Shown: positions 20,763 through 31,320, counted from the first letter of the stretch. The stretch: 64,000 nt of DNA from Isoetes taiwanensis (GCA_021234155.1 JAJEKV010000010.1:24259335-24323334), one strand, 5' to 3'. Notes: generated by a model not told the origin, from the sequence alone. Numbers and translations: made by a program.

Positions 20763-22542
20763 TCTTATATTATAAAGTTTTAGCGTATGTCTTCAATCAA
20801 ACCCTAATTTAGATAGTTGAGATCGTCTGATTGCATTCGAAGGCCGAGATTTATCGCACAACTTCCCACCACCGTGATTGGCCATGCTCTGATCTCTTAA
20901 GAGGAAAGGGAAAATGGCAGAGAAAAGGGCAAAGTGAGAGGCAAAAAGGCACGGGTAAAAGGGAAAGACGGAGAAGGGAAAAGGAAAGGGAAAAGAGCAC
21001 GAAAAAAGGAAAGAAAAAAGAAATGGAGAAAAAGGAAGGAAAAAAGGACACTATGAAAAGGAAAAGGGGGAAAGGGTGAGGACAAAATAAGGGAAAAGAA
21101 AAGGGGAAGAGAGGAAAAGGAAGAAAAATAGGGCAACGGGAAAAAGGTAAAACGGAAAAAAAGAAGTGTGGAAGGGAAAAAGGGAAGATAAGAATGATGG
21201 AGAGAAGGAAAAAAGGGCATGGAAAAATAGAAAGGGAAGGAAGAAGGAAAAATGAGGCAAAAAAGGGAAAAGGGCATGAGGAAAAGGGAGGGAAATGAGA
21301 GAGGAAGGAGAAAGTGGCACGAGAAGAGGAAAAGGGTGAGGAAAGGAAAAAAAGGGAAAAAGAAATGGAAAAAGAGATGGAAAAGGGAAAAGGGAAAAGG
21401 AAAAGGTTAAAAGCAGAAAGAGAACAGAAAACATGGAATAGGAAAAGAGGAAAAGGGAAAAGGGGAAGAGGGTGGAAAAAGGAGGAAAAAGGGCATGTGA
21501 AAAAGGTGGAAAAAATGGAATGGAAAAAGGTGGAAAGGAAAGAGGAAAAGGGCATGCAAAAAAGAGAAAAGGATGAAAAAAAGAAGGAAAAGGAAAAAGG
21601 AAACGGAGGCTTAAAGGGGAAAGGGGAAAGAAAAAGAACACGAGGAATAAGGAGGAAAATGGAAAAGAGGAAGGGAAAAAAGGCATAGGGAAAAGAAAAA
21701 AAAAAAAAAAAAAAGGGGAATATGGAGAGGGGAAAAAGGGGAAGAGGTAGAGGAAAAGGCGGAAGAAAAGGCAAGTAAAAAAAAGTGGAAAAAAGGGAAT
21801 GGAAAAATACATGGGAAAAAGGGAAAAGGAAAAAGGAAAGGGAAAGGGAAAGAGAAAAGGAAGGGGGGAAGGAAAGAGGAAAAGGGCACGGGAAAAAGGG
21901 AAAGGGTGGGGAAATGATGAAAAAAGAAGGAAAAAAAAAAAAAAAAGGGAGGCGGAAAGGGGGGAAGGAAAGGAAAAAAGGCATGAGAAAAAAGGAAGAA
22001 GAAAATGGGAAAAAAGAGACATGAGATAAAGAAGAAGAGGGTGAGGAAAGGAAGAAAAACATAAAAAAAAAGGTGGGGAAAAGGGAATGCAAATAGGGCA
22101 TGAGAAAAGGGAAGGGAAAAGAGAAAAGCAAAAGGAATGGAAAAAGGAAAGGGAAAAAAGAGCATGAGAAAAATGGGAAGGGTGGAGAAAGGTGAAAAGT
22201 GAAGGAAAAAAGCCGTCAAAAAAGGGAAAGGGAAAGGGAAAAATGAGAAGGAGAAAAGGAAGGAAAAGAGGAGGGAGAAGAGGGTAAAAAAGAAAAGAAA
22301 AAAAAAAAAGAGAGAAGGAGAAAAATAAATGTGCAGGAAAAATAAGAAAAGGGAAAAAAGAAAGTGTGTAAGAAAATGAGGAAAAAAGGATATGCAGGAT
22401 AGAGCAAAGGGAAGGTTATCAAATGCACAAAAACCTCTTATAGCCTAGATATGATGGACTTGGTTAATGAGTCTGAGCTGAATAGGTTTCCATCCACAAA
22501 TGTTCCCAACATTTGCCCAGCAACGCTGGGCACCATTACTAG
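20763..22542 (+). mobile_element. Helitron E, non-autonomous, purine-filled
   Basis: It starts TCTTATATTATAAAG at 20763 after A and ends with the hairpin GCCCAGCAACGCTGGGC plus ACCATTACTAG at 22542 before T. The first 130 bp is the family subterminal block (AAACCCTAATTT, GGCCATGCTCTGATCTC and the palindrome CTCTTAAGAG). The rest, to about 22400, is a homopurine tract. No gene is present. Its borders are proven by the repaired inverted repeat of the host foldback element. Confidence 0.9.
20894..22400 (+). repeat. 1.5-kb homopurine tract (Helitron E body)
   Basis: The plus strand is almost only G and A, built of variations of GGGAAAAGG with scattered GCATG or GCACG words. Long open frames on both strands (Phe/Pro/Ser-rich on minus, Lys/Glu/Arg-rich on plus) follow from the lack of stop codons in such a tract and are not genes. 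Confidence 0.95.
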
Positions 22543-23084
22543 TACTAAAAAAAATTTTGGGCCCTACGGGCCCTAAAAAAAGCAAACATACGTAAAAACA
22601 TGCAAAACTCGTATGATGTTCTTTCCATACATCTATGGCAATGTTCCTTTATCCGCATTTACATCTTATATTATAAAGTTTTAGCGTATGTCATGAATCA
22701 AACCCTAATTTGTATGGTTGAGATCATCTAATTGCATTCGAAGGATGAGATTTATCGCACGACTTCCTACCGCCGTGATTGGCCATGCTTTGAAAAGGGA
22801 AAGGGAAAAGGAAAAGAGAGGAGAAAAGGGCAAAGTGAAAGGCAAAAAGGCACAGGTAAAAAGGAAAGAAGGAAAAGGTAAAATAAAAGGAAAAAGAGCA
22901 CAGAAAAAAAGGAAAGGAAAAGAAAGGGAGAAAAGGAAGGAAAAAGGGCATTACGAAAAGGAAGTTTTAGCATATGTCATGAATCAAACCCTAATTTGTA
23001 TGGTTGAGATCATCTAATTGCATTCTGGCGAAGGATGATTTATCCTCGACGACTTCCTACCGCCGTGATTGGCCATGCTTTGAA

Positions 23085-23905
23085 AAGGGAAAGGGAAAAG
23101 GAAAAGAGAGGAGAAAAGGGCAAAGTGAAAGGCAAAAAGGCACAGGTAAAAAGGAAAGAAGGAAAAGGGAAAATAAAAGGGAAAAGAGCACAGAAAAAAA
23201 GGAAAGGAAAAGAAAGGGAGAAAAAAGGAAGAAAAAAAGGGAAAGACTGAAAAGGAGAAGAGGGAAAAGGTGAGGACAAGAGTAAAAAGGTAAAAGGAAA
23301 AGGGGAAGAGGGAAAGGGTAGAGAGAAGGGAAAGGAGGAGGAGGAGGGAGTGAAAAGGGACACTGGGGAGAGAGAAGAGGGAAAAATGTGGGGAAGAAGA
23401 AAAGGAGAAAAAGGACACAAGAAAAGGGGAAGAGAAAAAGGGAGGGGAGAAGAGAAAGGAAAAGGGAAAAGAAAAAGAGAGGGGAAAGCGGGGAAGGGAA
23501 GGAAAAATGCACAGAGAAAACTGGAAGAAGGAAGGGGAAAAGTGAAGGGAAAAAAAAAAAGAAAGGTGAGGGACAAAAGGGGAAGAGGAAAAGGGTAGAG
23601 AGAAGAGAAAGGGGGAGGAGGAGGGAGTGAAAAGGGACACTGGGGAGGGAGAAGAGGAAAAACATGGGGAAAGGAGAAAAGGAAGGGAAAAAGGACACAA
23701 GAAAAGGGGAAGAGAAAAAAAGGAGGGGAGAAGAGAAAGGAAAGGGGAAAAGAAAAAGAGAGGGGGAAGCGGGGAAGGGAAGGAAAAAGGGCATAGAGAA
23801 AACTGGAAGAAGGAAGGAGGAAAAGTGAAGGGAAAAAAAGAAAGAGGGAAAGTGTGAGGAAAGAGAAAAAGGGAAGGTATGGAAAAAAGGAACGGGAAAA
23901 GAAAT
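23085..23905 (+). repeat. Homopurine tract with 277-bp tandem duplication
   Basis: Purine-only plus strand. The segment around GACACTGGGGAG repeats at 23360 and 23637, with matching flanks over roughly 270 bp. The open frames here are artefacts of composition. Confidence 0.9.
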
Positions 23906-24049
23906 GGACCATATATAGATAAAGTTATAGTGTAAGTATGTCATGAAGCAAACCCTAATTTGTATGTTTAGATCATTTGATTGCATCCATAGGCCGTGAT
24001 TTATTGCACAACTTCCCACCACCGCGATTGGCCATGCTTTGATCTCTTA

Positions 24050-26010
24050 AGAGGAAAGGGTAAAGGAAAAGGGAGGAGGAAAGAGGAAAAGTGAAGGGCA
24101 AAAAGGCATGGACAAAAGGGAAAGAGGGAAAGGAGAAAAGGGCAGGGAAAAGGGAAAGAGAAAGAAAAAAAAAAGAAAGGGAGAAAGGGAAGGGAAAAAG
24201 GACACCGAGAAAAGGGAAAGAGGGAAAGGGAAGGGAAAAGTGAAAAAAGGAAAAGGGTAGGGGTGAAAAAGAGCATGGGAAAAGGGAAAGGAAAAGGGGA
24301 GGGGGGGTGTGTGGGAAGAAAGAGAGGACATTGGGAAAGGGAAAGGGTAAGGGGGAAAGGGGAAAAGGGAAGGGAAAAGGACAAGAGGAGAAGGAAAAGA
24401 GAAAAAGGGAAGGGAAAAGGACAAGAGGAGAAGGAAAAGAGAAAAAGGGAAGGACGAAGGGAAGGGAGCGAAAAAAGAAAAAGGGAGGGGGAAAAGGGGA
24501 AGAGGAAAAGAAGAAGGAAAAAAAGAAGGAAGAGGGAAAGGGTACGGAAAGGGGAAAAAGAAAAGCATGGGAAAAGAGAAAGGGAAAGTAACATATGAGG
24601 AAGAAAAGGGCAAGGGAAGAGGGAAAGGGAAAAAGGGGAAGAGGAAAAAGGTGAGGAAAGGGAAAACGAGCACGAAAAAAAGGGGAAGAGGAAAATGATG
24701 GGGAAATGGGAAAGTAAAAAGGAAATGGGAATGGGATAAAGGAAAGAGAAAGGGAAAAGAAAAGAGAGGAAAGGGGAAAAGGGCACGTGGAAAAGGAAAG
24801 GAGAAAAGAAAAAGGAGGAATGGGAAAAAGGGCACGCGGAAAAGGAAAGGGGAAAAGGGGGCAGGAAAAAAGAGAAAAAGGGAAAGGGTGAAGAAAGGGA
24901 AAGCGAATCGAAAAAGGAAATGAGAGGATAAAAGGAAAGAGAAAAAGGGACACGGGAAGAGGAAAAGGAGGAAAAGGGAAGGAAAATGGGTACCGGAAAA
25001 ATGGGAAGTAGAAAAGGGTGGGGAAAAAGAAAGGCATGGGAAAAGGAAAAAGGGGGAAAAGGAAAAAAGAGAAGGAAAGGGAGAATGTGAAGGGCAAATA
25101 GGCACGAGGAAAAGGAAAAAAAAATAGAGAATGCAAAAAAGGGAAGGAAAAAAGGCATGGGAAAAAGGGAAAAGGGAAAAGGAAAAAGGGAAGGAATAAA
25201 TAGCTTGGGAAAGGGAGTAGAAAACGAATGGGAAAAATGAAGGGAAAAAGGGCACCATCAAAAGGGGAAGAGGGAAAGGGTGGGAAAAAGAGGAAAAGGG
25301 AAGGGAAAAAGGGGAACTGGAAATGGAAAAGGGAAATGAAAAAATAAAAAGGGAGGGGGAAAGTGGAAAAAAGAACCCGGGAAAAAAAGCAAGAGGAAAA
25401 GGGGAAGAGGGATAGGGAAGGGGAAGAGGAAAGGGTGAACAAAGGGTAAAAGGGAAGCGAAAAGAGCATGCAAATGGAAGGGAAACAAGGCATGGGGAAA
25501 AGGGGACGAGGGAAAGAAAGAGCAAGAAAATTAGAAAAGAGAAGGAAAGAATGTCATGGGAAAAGGGAAAGGAAAAAAGGAAAAATAGAGAGGGAAAAGG
25601 GGAAGGAAAGGGTGGGGAACGGAGGAAAATGGAAGGGAAAAAGGAACGAAAAAAGGGGGGAAAGAGGAATAGCTTAAATGGGAAAAAGAAGGAAAAAGGC
25701 ACAGAAAAAGGGCGAAAAGAAAGGGAAAAAAAAGCCAAGAAGAGCATGGAAAAAAGGAAAAAAGAAAAAAAAAGAGGGAAATGTTGGGGAAAAGAGAAGA
25801 AAAAAAAGGAAAGAATCAACCAGGAAAAGGTTTGGGAAGAAGGGAAAGGGAAGGGCAACATAGGGGGAAACAAGGATGTGAAAAAAAAAAGAAAAAAAAA
25901 AAGAAAGAAACAAAGGAAGCATGCAAGGAAAATGAAAAAAAAAAAAGGAAAAGGAAAAAGGGAAGTGTGAAAACGAGGAAAAGGAAAAAGAAAAGAGTAA
26001 AAGCAGCGTA
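24050..26010 (+). repeat. 2-kb homopurine tract (Helitron F body)
   Basis: Nearly all G/A on the plus strand. It includes a 40-bp tandem repeat at 24381 and 24421 (ACAAGAGGAGAAGG unit). There is no credible gene, although open frames of up to 608 codons exist on the minus strand. Confidence 0.95.
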
Positions 26011-26307
26011 AAGAATGGTATCGAATATGTTAACAATGGAGTACTTTCGGGTTATTCTCTCATTGCTATTGTGTATCATTTACAGGGTCTCAGTCAACTT
26101 ATGCCCAGCAACGCTGGGCACCGTTCCTAGTGATTATGTATCATTATATGCCAGTTACCACAACATACCACTCATATTCATAAGGCTATCCAATTCATAA
26201 GGCTATCCAAGGTGCCTGAGCAAAAGTAAATTCTTGGATGAACTAGAAGCACAAATACAAAGCCTACTTCTACAAGGAAAAAGTTGCAGCAGGATATGCC
26301 TCAATTT

Positions 26308-26362
26308 CCATACATCTATGGTAATATTAGTTTACCACATTTACATGATTATGTATATCATT
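26308..26362 (+). repeat. Empty-site paralogue of the Helitron F target
   Basis: CCATACATCTATGG, then ACATTTACATGATTATGTAT, matches the left flank of Helitron F (22618-22663) joined directly to its right flank (26131-26150). It shows the uninterrupted A|T target. Confidence 0.8.
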
Positions 26363-26479
26363 CTCTGCACGAGACAACTAAAGGCTTTGGCAGAAGGAAT
26401 TCCTGACAACATTGTCCCTAAGTAAATTTGAAACTTAGTTTATATATTTAATACATTCCACTTCTGTAGCTAATGTTAC

Positions 26480-26997
26480 CTGTGGCATCTTATTGATAAA
26501 TCTTGATGCATTTGCAAGATATGCTGCACTTTGTATTTCCTCCATAGTTGCATCTGGCTTGCCGTATATAATATTTTCTTTCACTGAAGCCCCAAAAAGA
26601 ACAGGTTCCTGACTTACTACCGCAATTTGCTGTCTTAGCCATCTTAATTGCATTTTCTTGATATTAACATTATGAATAAGAATCTCACCACCTTGGGGAT
26701 CACAAAACCTCTCTAACAAATATATAATTGTAGATTTTCCACTGCCACTTTCTCCAACCAATGCAGTTGTCATGCCTGATGGAATGCTTAGTGAAAACTT
26801 GGAGAAAATTTGAACATCTAGACGTGCTGGATAGGTAAAATCGACATCCCTAAACTCCACATTTCCCTTCATATTTTCAACCGTTACATCATCCGTTTTG
26901 CATACATCTATTTCAGGAATTCTTTGAATGACTTCAAACATCTTATAAGCGGCTGCTCGTCCAGCTGCAAATGCATGCAAGCAAGGGGAAGTTTGAC
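26480..26997 (-). pseudogene. ABCB (P-glycoprotein/MDR-type) transporter exon fragment
   Basis: A single 518-bp exon on the minus strand. It opens GQTSPCLHAFAAGRAAAYKM after an AG acceptor. It contains the first nucleotide-binding domain start, Walker A GESGSGKST, a Q-loop SQEPVLFG, and ends NKMPQ at a GTAACA donor (26479). It stops before the LSGGQ signature, at a normal intron position for plant ABCB genes. No transmembrane exons or later NBD exons are nearby, so it is an isolated exon. Only 25 bp upstream lies the splice donor of an unrelated exon, too short for a real intron, so the fragment was joined to other DNA within introns, as in transposon gene capture. Confidence 0.85.
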
Positions 26998-27022
26998 CTA
27001 TTCAAATTCAACAAGAACTCAC

Positions 27023-27355
27023 GTTCATTTTCATTTAGCAATGTGGACTGTTGCTGAACAGGAGCAGGTATTGGAGCAGATACAGGAACTGGATATGCAA
27101 TAAGAGATGATCAGATTATAGCTCTCACAACAGATCTCAAAACAACACTAACGCCTTCCAAAAAAAAAAAGGGAACACAAACAAAAGAAAACAAAGAAAG
27201 AGGTGCAAAGCCATGTCATACTTGGATTGAAGAGGAGAAGCGGGTTTGATGTGCCAGCCCCGTTGAGAAACTGGTATTGCATGTCCTCCAAATTGGGTGC
27301 TAGTCCAAACGGATTCATAAGGTTCCTGTTTCCATTTGCATAGCCCTGCCGAGCT
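27023..27355 (-). pseudogene. Two-exon fragment of an unrecognised gene
   Basis: The minus-strand exon from about 27355 to 27222 reads GYANGNRNLMNPFGLAPNLE, then DMQYQFLNGAGTSNPLLLF. A GTATGA...CCAG intron of 131 bp follows, then exon 27088-27023 reading IPVSAPIPAPVQQQSTLLNE and ending at GTGAGT. The reading frame is kept across the intron, which supports a real gene origin. It is Asn/Pro/Gln rich and I cannot name the family. It lies directly beside the ABCB exon in the same orientation. Confidence 0.45.
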
Positions 27356-28021
27356 CTGTTGCATTGCAAATTACATATTAGGCATATTAGCAGTTTGCAC
27401 GCATATCAAATGTAAAAATGATTTGGGTTAGATCAAGGCAAGAATATGAATTCAAACTCTCGTACCTAATGCAAAAATCAGCAACCGGTTCAAAACCCAG
27501 GTTTATCCGACATAATGCTTCAAAGCAATCGACAGAACTGGGAGTTTCTGATCCTCAAGGGCATCTTTGCCGGACTTGTTTCTACTCCAAAACGGTCGTG
27601 TAGCCATTGTTCCTAAACTTTAAAGCTACTAATCTAGCCATCAGAACCCTAAAGTCGAACCCACCAAGCCATGCCATGAAAACTTTGAATATGTAGCACA
27701 AACTGCTGAAGCAAGCATCCGGCCGCATCATCCTCTGCATATTCATCTGAGAAACTGTGAAATTGCTCTGTTGCTTGGATTCAGGTATGTCTGTTTATTT
27801 GTAAACTCTGATAAGGATCAGCATGAATAAGCATTGTGGGATGGTTGTCAGAGTGAATCTTTTTTCAATTCTTGTTAGCAATAAATTATGCATTTTGAGA
27901 TACAGTTATAAGGAAGTAAATGTGTCTGCTGTGAAATTAATTAAACAGGTGAAGTTCCCCTTATAAATTGTTAAGTATGTCCCCTAAGATTTCATCTCAT
28001 CATCATGGTATTAAAGCTTTG

Positions 28022-28391
28022 CGATGACTTGTGATGTCTGATGTCTGTGCTGCATGTGGCATATCTGCATCATCTGACCAAGTGCTGAAACCATATCAAC
28101 TCGTTGGTGTGAACTTCTTGCTTTTGCTGCATCGGAAGAATGTTGGAGGAGGTATGGTCATCTTATGCCTCATAGGAAAAGTAGATTGGGTATGAACTTT
28201 TGTATTCCCTACTTTCATAGTTAGTTGGCATGTTATAACTCTAAGATGGCTCTCCTGCACCTCACTCTTGATGTTTTTGTGTTGTTCCGAATTGGTCTTT
28301 GCCTTAGAACGTTCTGACATGGGATTTTTCTTTTTCTTACAGCCATTCTTGCGGATGAGATGGGCCTTGGAAAAACAGTCCAGGGAATATC
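28022..28391 (+). pseudogene. SNF2 helicase fragment, SMARCAD1/CHR19-like, two exons
   Basis: Exon 1 reads LKPYQLVGVNFLLLLHRKNV then GG, ending at donor GTATGG (28152). The intron ends TTCTTACAG at 28342. Exon 2 reads AILADEMGLGKTVQGI, and the split codon G|CC gives the expected GGAILADEMGLGKT. This is motif I of SNF2 ATPases, and the upstream wording fits the SMARCAD1/ETL1/CHR19 subfamily. The frame stops within a few codons and PPR sequence follows, so only the nucleotide-binding start is present. Confidence 0.8.
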
Positions 28392-28399
28392 ATGATATC

Positions 28400-28960
28400 T
28401 GGATATACACTACATGGGGGGGGGTAGAAGGGCATTGCAGGCGCTTTCACCAAATGCGGATGACAGGCATGTTAGGAGACAAAGTGACATTTAATAGTGT
28501 TCTTGATGCTTGTGCTAGTTACTCATGTATAGTAGAAGGGAAGTTAATGCATTCATTAATTCTTATTATCGGTGTTCCCGTGGATAGCAAAGCACTTATT
28601 AATATGTATGGGAAATGTGGTAGCCTTCAAGATGCATGTAGAACCCCTTGTAAGCATGTATGCTAATTGGGGGCTCGGAAGATGTAGAGAAGATGTTTCA
28701 AAGACTTTTAAGTCCAAACGTGGTCTCATGGAACACCGGGATCGCAGCATACATTCGGCCGCAGTGCATGAAAGCATAGCCATCCAACTATTTCAAGAAA
28801 TGGAAGTTGAAGGAATAAGGCCGAAAGGATGAGCTTTCGACTATATTTTCAAACATTCTCAAACAATCTTTGTTTTTGGCTGATGGAAAGAGAGTGCATT
28901 GTAAATTTGTGGACAAAAGATATAGGCAGGTCCTGCAGAAATGGCACAATATTGCCAGAG
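28400..28960 (+). pseudogene. Pentatricopeptide repeat (PPR) protein fragment
   Basis: The plus strand reads GDKVTFNSVLDACASYSCIV, EGKLMHS, ALINMYGKCGSLQDA, then (shifted) VSMYANWG and IQLFQEMEVEGIRPKG, then LADGKRVHCKFVDKRY. These are consecutive PPR motifs of the PLS class, typical of plant organelle RNA-editing and processing factors. At least three frame changes are needed and both ends are missing. It is fused to the SNF2 fragment upstream and ends shortly before the LTR element. Confidence 0.75.
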
Positions 28961-29057
28961 TTCATGGGCTCTTCTCTTTCCAAATCCTCCTTTGAAATGA
29001 ATGTATACAAAATTCCGCCTCATTTAGAAAGGGAAAAGTTGTCTCCGCTGTTAGCCC

Positions 29058-29617
29058 TGTACGTCCTGGTACAGGACTATTCATGCACACAAAGGACCAG
29101 GTCAAGAACAAGGAGACGACCACGGGTCAGACGTCCAAAGGTCCTCAGAAGACCAAGGCACAGTAGCCTAAGCCGCAGCTGGTCAAAAAGAGGCGCACAG
29201 AGAAATGACGTGTGTCTCAGTCAGCGTCATTTCAGGGTTTCAAGAGGCACCACTGGGTGTCCTACAAATCAGGCCTTCATTCAAGGAGTCGGCACCGAGT
29301 AGGCTCATTGTGTCTATATTGGGCCAAAGGCCGTTGTACTATATATAGCAGTAGATGTAGCCCTCACGGGCAGATGAGTTTTTGGAGTCTTATCTCATTT
29401 TTTCTGTCTTCTCTCATTGGAGAGCTCATGTAATCTTATGATATCAAGGAGTTCATTGCTTGACCATTGTTCTCTCATTGTGTTTTCTGTTTTCTCATTG
29501 TTCTCTCATCGTTCTTTTGCAAATCCCGCGTGACACACCTACCGGATCCTCCTGTTTGATCCACGGGTCCTCACAGAGGACTGTCTTGAAGGATTCCCCG
29601 AACCCAGACCCCAAACA
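29058..29617 (+). repeat. Putative 5' LTR of the Ty3/Gypsy element
   Basis: It begins TGTACGTCCTGG, with an inverted pair CCTGTAC/GTACAGG at the edge, and ends AAACA just before a primer-binding site. A TATA-like CTATATATA is at 29339-29347. No second copy was found downstream, so the borders rest on position and on the TG...CA form only. Confidence 0.5.
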
Positions 29618-29618
29618 C

Positions 29619-29634
29619 TGTCGCCGCTGCCGGG
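29619..29634 (+). promoter_or_regulatory. Primer-binding site, tRNA-Asp-like
   Basis: TGTCGCCGCTGCCGGG resembles TGGCGCCGTTGCCGGG, the complement of the tRNA-Asp 3' end used by many plant Ty3 elements, with two substitutions. It lies 1-2 bp after the LTR edge. Confidence 0.55.
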
Positions 29635-29664
29635 TCTGATTCAATTTTCCTTTATTCTGTTACA

Positions 29665-31320
29665 ATGTCTGCACGAACCTTCACTCCAGAAGAACTTCTT
29701 ACCCAGACGGCGTCTCGATTGGAGCGCCACCAACGACGGGAAGTTGTTCGCGACATGTATGGATCTGCTTATGACATTGAGGGAGGCCACATTCGGTCTA
29801 GGGCTCAGTCGGCGCCACCTACTCCTCGTGTCCTGTCTCGTCCCAGTTCCCCACCTCAGACGTGCAAACATTTCCCAGCCTCAGTCACCTCATCATTATC
29901 AAGAGCAATATCAGGCTCAACCTTCTCAACAGTACTTTCAGACCCCCGAGAATGCCTATATCCATCTTTCTTCTGGCCATACACCTCTGCCTTCACAACC
30001 ATCATCTCCTCCGGGCGGACAGGGATGTCCACATGTCTCTTTTGCTCCTCCCCAGGAATTTCCATTCCCTACATTTCCAACCGCTCTTCCTGTTTACAAC
30101 CTTACCGACCTCAAAGCCAATGATCAGGCACCTCCAGTACCTCCACCTCAGGCACCCCTTCGTCAGGGCCCTTCTGGCACTATGCCACCCCCCACTCCGC
30201 CTCAATATAATCCTTATCCATTACCTATTCAACCAAGCACTTTAACCTCTACCTTTCAGACCCTCAAGCTGACTTATCCAACCTTTGGCAACACAAAAGG
30301 CAAACACTTAGACCAAAGTGCTCAGGCCCACATGGAAGAATTTGAGGCTCTGGCTGCCCTCAATAGTCATGCCCAACCTCAACTGAAATTCCACATCTTT
30401 TCCACCACGCTGCGTGGCTCTCCTCATCAATGGCTCATGTCCAACAAAAGCCACTGGAAACAAGATTGGTCAGAAATGAAAACTGCTTTTCTTTCTCACT
30501 ATGGTACCACGGATGATGATCAACTTCATCTCAAGCAACTCAATGACCTTCAAACAGAGCCCACAGAGTCCGCCAGGGATTTTGCGGATCGTCTTCATAT
30601 ACTGCTCAGCAAACTTAAGGAGTACCCGACACAGAGCCAGATTCTGGTCTGGTTTCTCCAGGGACTTCCTCCAGCTATCCGGCTCATGACTGAATACCTG
30701 CGCTCGAAGACTTTGGAGCAGGCTATCGACCTTGTCAATCACTCAGTCAACGTTTCCTCTCGTGGAGTGGCTCTTCAGGAGCTCCCCTTCATTCCACCGG
30801 TCATGGTTCCACAGACTGTTGTTCAGCCTCAACACGCCAATCAGCAGGGCAGTCAGATCTGGTGCCATATTTGTAAGTATCAAGGCCACTTGGCAAATGA
30901 GTGCAACTCCACCAATGGCCCACCTCATTGCAAACGATGCAACATGTGCAATCATGCCACGGAAGAGTGCACTCGCACTCATCCTACACCTTTCAGAAAT
31001 AAGATGGTTTATCAAGTTCAAACCACACCTCAGCAACAATCAGCATATCACCCGCAACAAATGCAGGCTCAACCGAGTCAACAATATCCACAATCTCAGC
31101 AACCACGGGGACCAAGCACTCGCCCCCCTTTTGATCCTTCTAAGGCTCAGTGTTATCACTGTCAAGAATGGGGTCATACCACCACGGCATGTCCTCAACT
31201 TCCTCAAGTTCAAGTGCAACTTCCAGGCACAAATCAGACCACCTCAGTACGCCTCACGGCTTATCAACTGTGGATTGTCAATGGCAAACAAGGCCCGCGT
31301 CCAGTTCTTCGAAAACCACC
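29665..31320 (+). pseudogene. Gag with three CCHC zinc knuckles
   Basis: It starts MSARTFTPEELLTQTASRLE at 29665. A frame change near 29850 leads into a Pro/Gln-rich segment and then a capsid-like core (FEALAALNSHAQPQLKFHIF, LRGSPHQWLM, WSEMKTAFLSHYG, ESARDFADRLHILLS). Three CX2CX4HX4C knuckles follow: CHICKYQGHLANEC, CKRCNMCNHATEEC and CYHCQEWGHTTTAC, at about 30861, 30939 and 31150. Most plant Gags have one or two. The protein would package element RNA. At least one frameshift breaks it. Confidence 0.8.

Larger units (their letters stand above)
20293..22557. mobile_element. Foldback/TIR element with 150-bp inverted repeats, split by Helitron E
   Basis: The left arm 20293-20442 begins AAATTTTTTTTAGTATAACA and ends CGAG. 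The right arm is its inverse complement and runs 20628-20762, then resumes at 22543-22557 after the Helitron. The arms are nearly perfect, including CACACGGGGGGTGAC and the CCCCCTTTGG block. Without the Helitron the element is about 486 bp, with a 185-bp loop and no coding capacity. No target duplication is obvious. The inverted repeat continuing across the Helitron proves the order of insertion. Confidence 0.85.
22664..26130 (+). mobile_element. Helitron F with internally repeated 5' ends
   Basis: It starts TCTTATATTATAAAG at 22664 after A and ends with the hairpin plus ACCGTTCCTAG at 26130 before T. The flanks CATTTACA and TGATTATGTAT join to match an uninterrupted copy at 26308-26362, so both borders are supported. 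The 5' terminal block recurs at 22975 (period 296 bp) and in more diverged form at about 23918-24055, each followed by purine sequence. This suggests tandem or nested partial copies sharing one 3' end. No gene is present. Confidence 0.85.

Noticed and set aside
20851-26036. Very long open frames (up to 608 codons), Phe/Ser/Pro-rich on minus and Lys/Glu/Arg-rich on plus
   Set aside because: They lie in homopurine/homopyrimidine tracts where stop codons are rare. There are no domains, and all frames of the strand are open at once.
9436-26130. Search for a Helitron Rep/helicase gene
   Set aside because: No HUH motif or helicase motif was found in any of the Helitrons, so no autonomous element is claimed.
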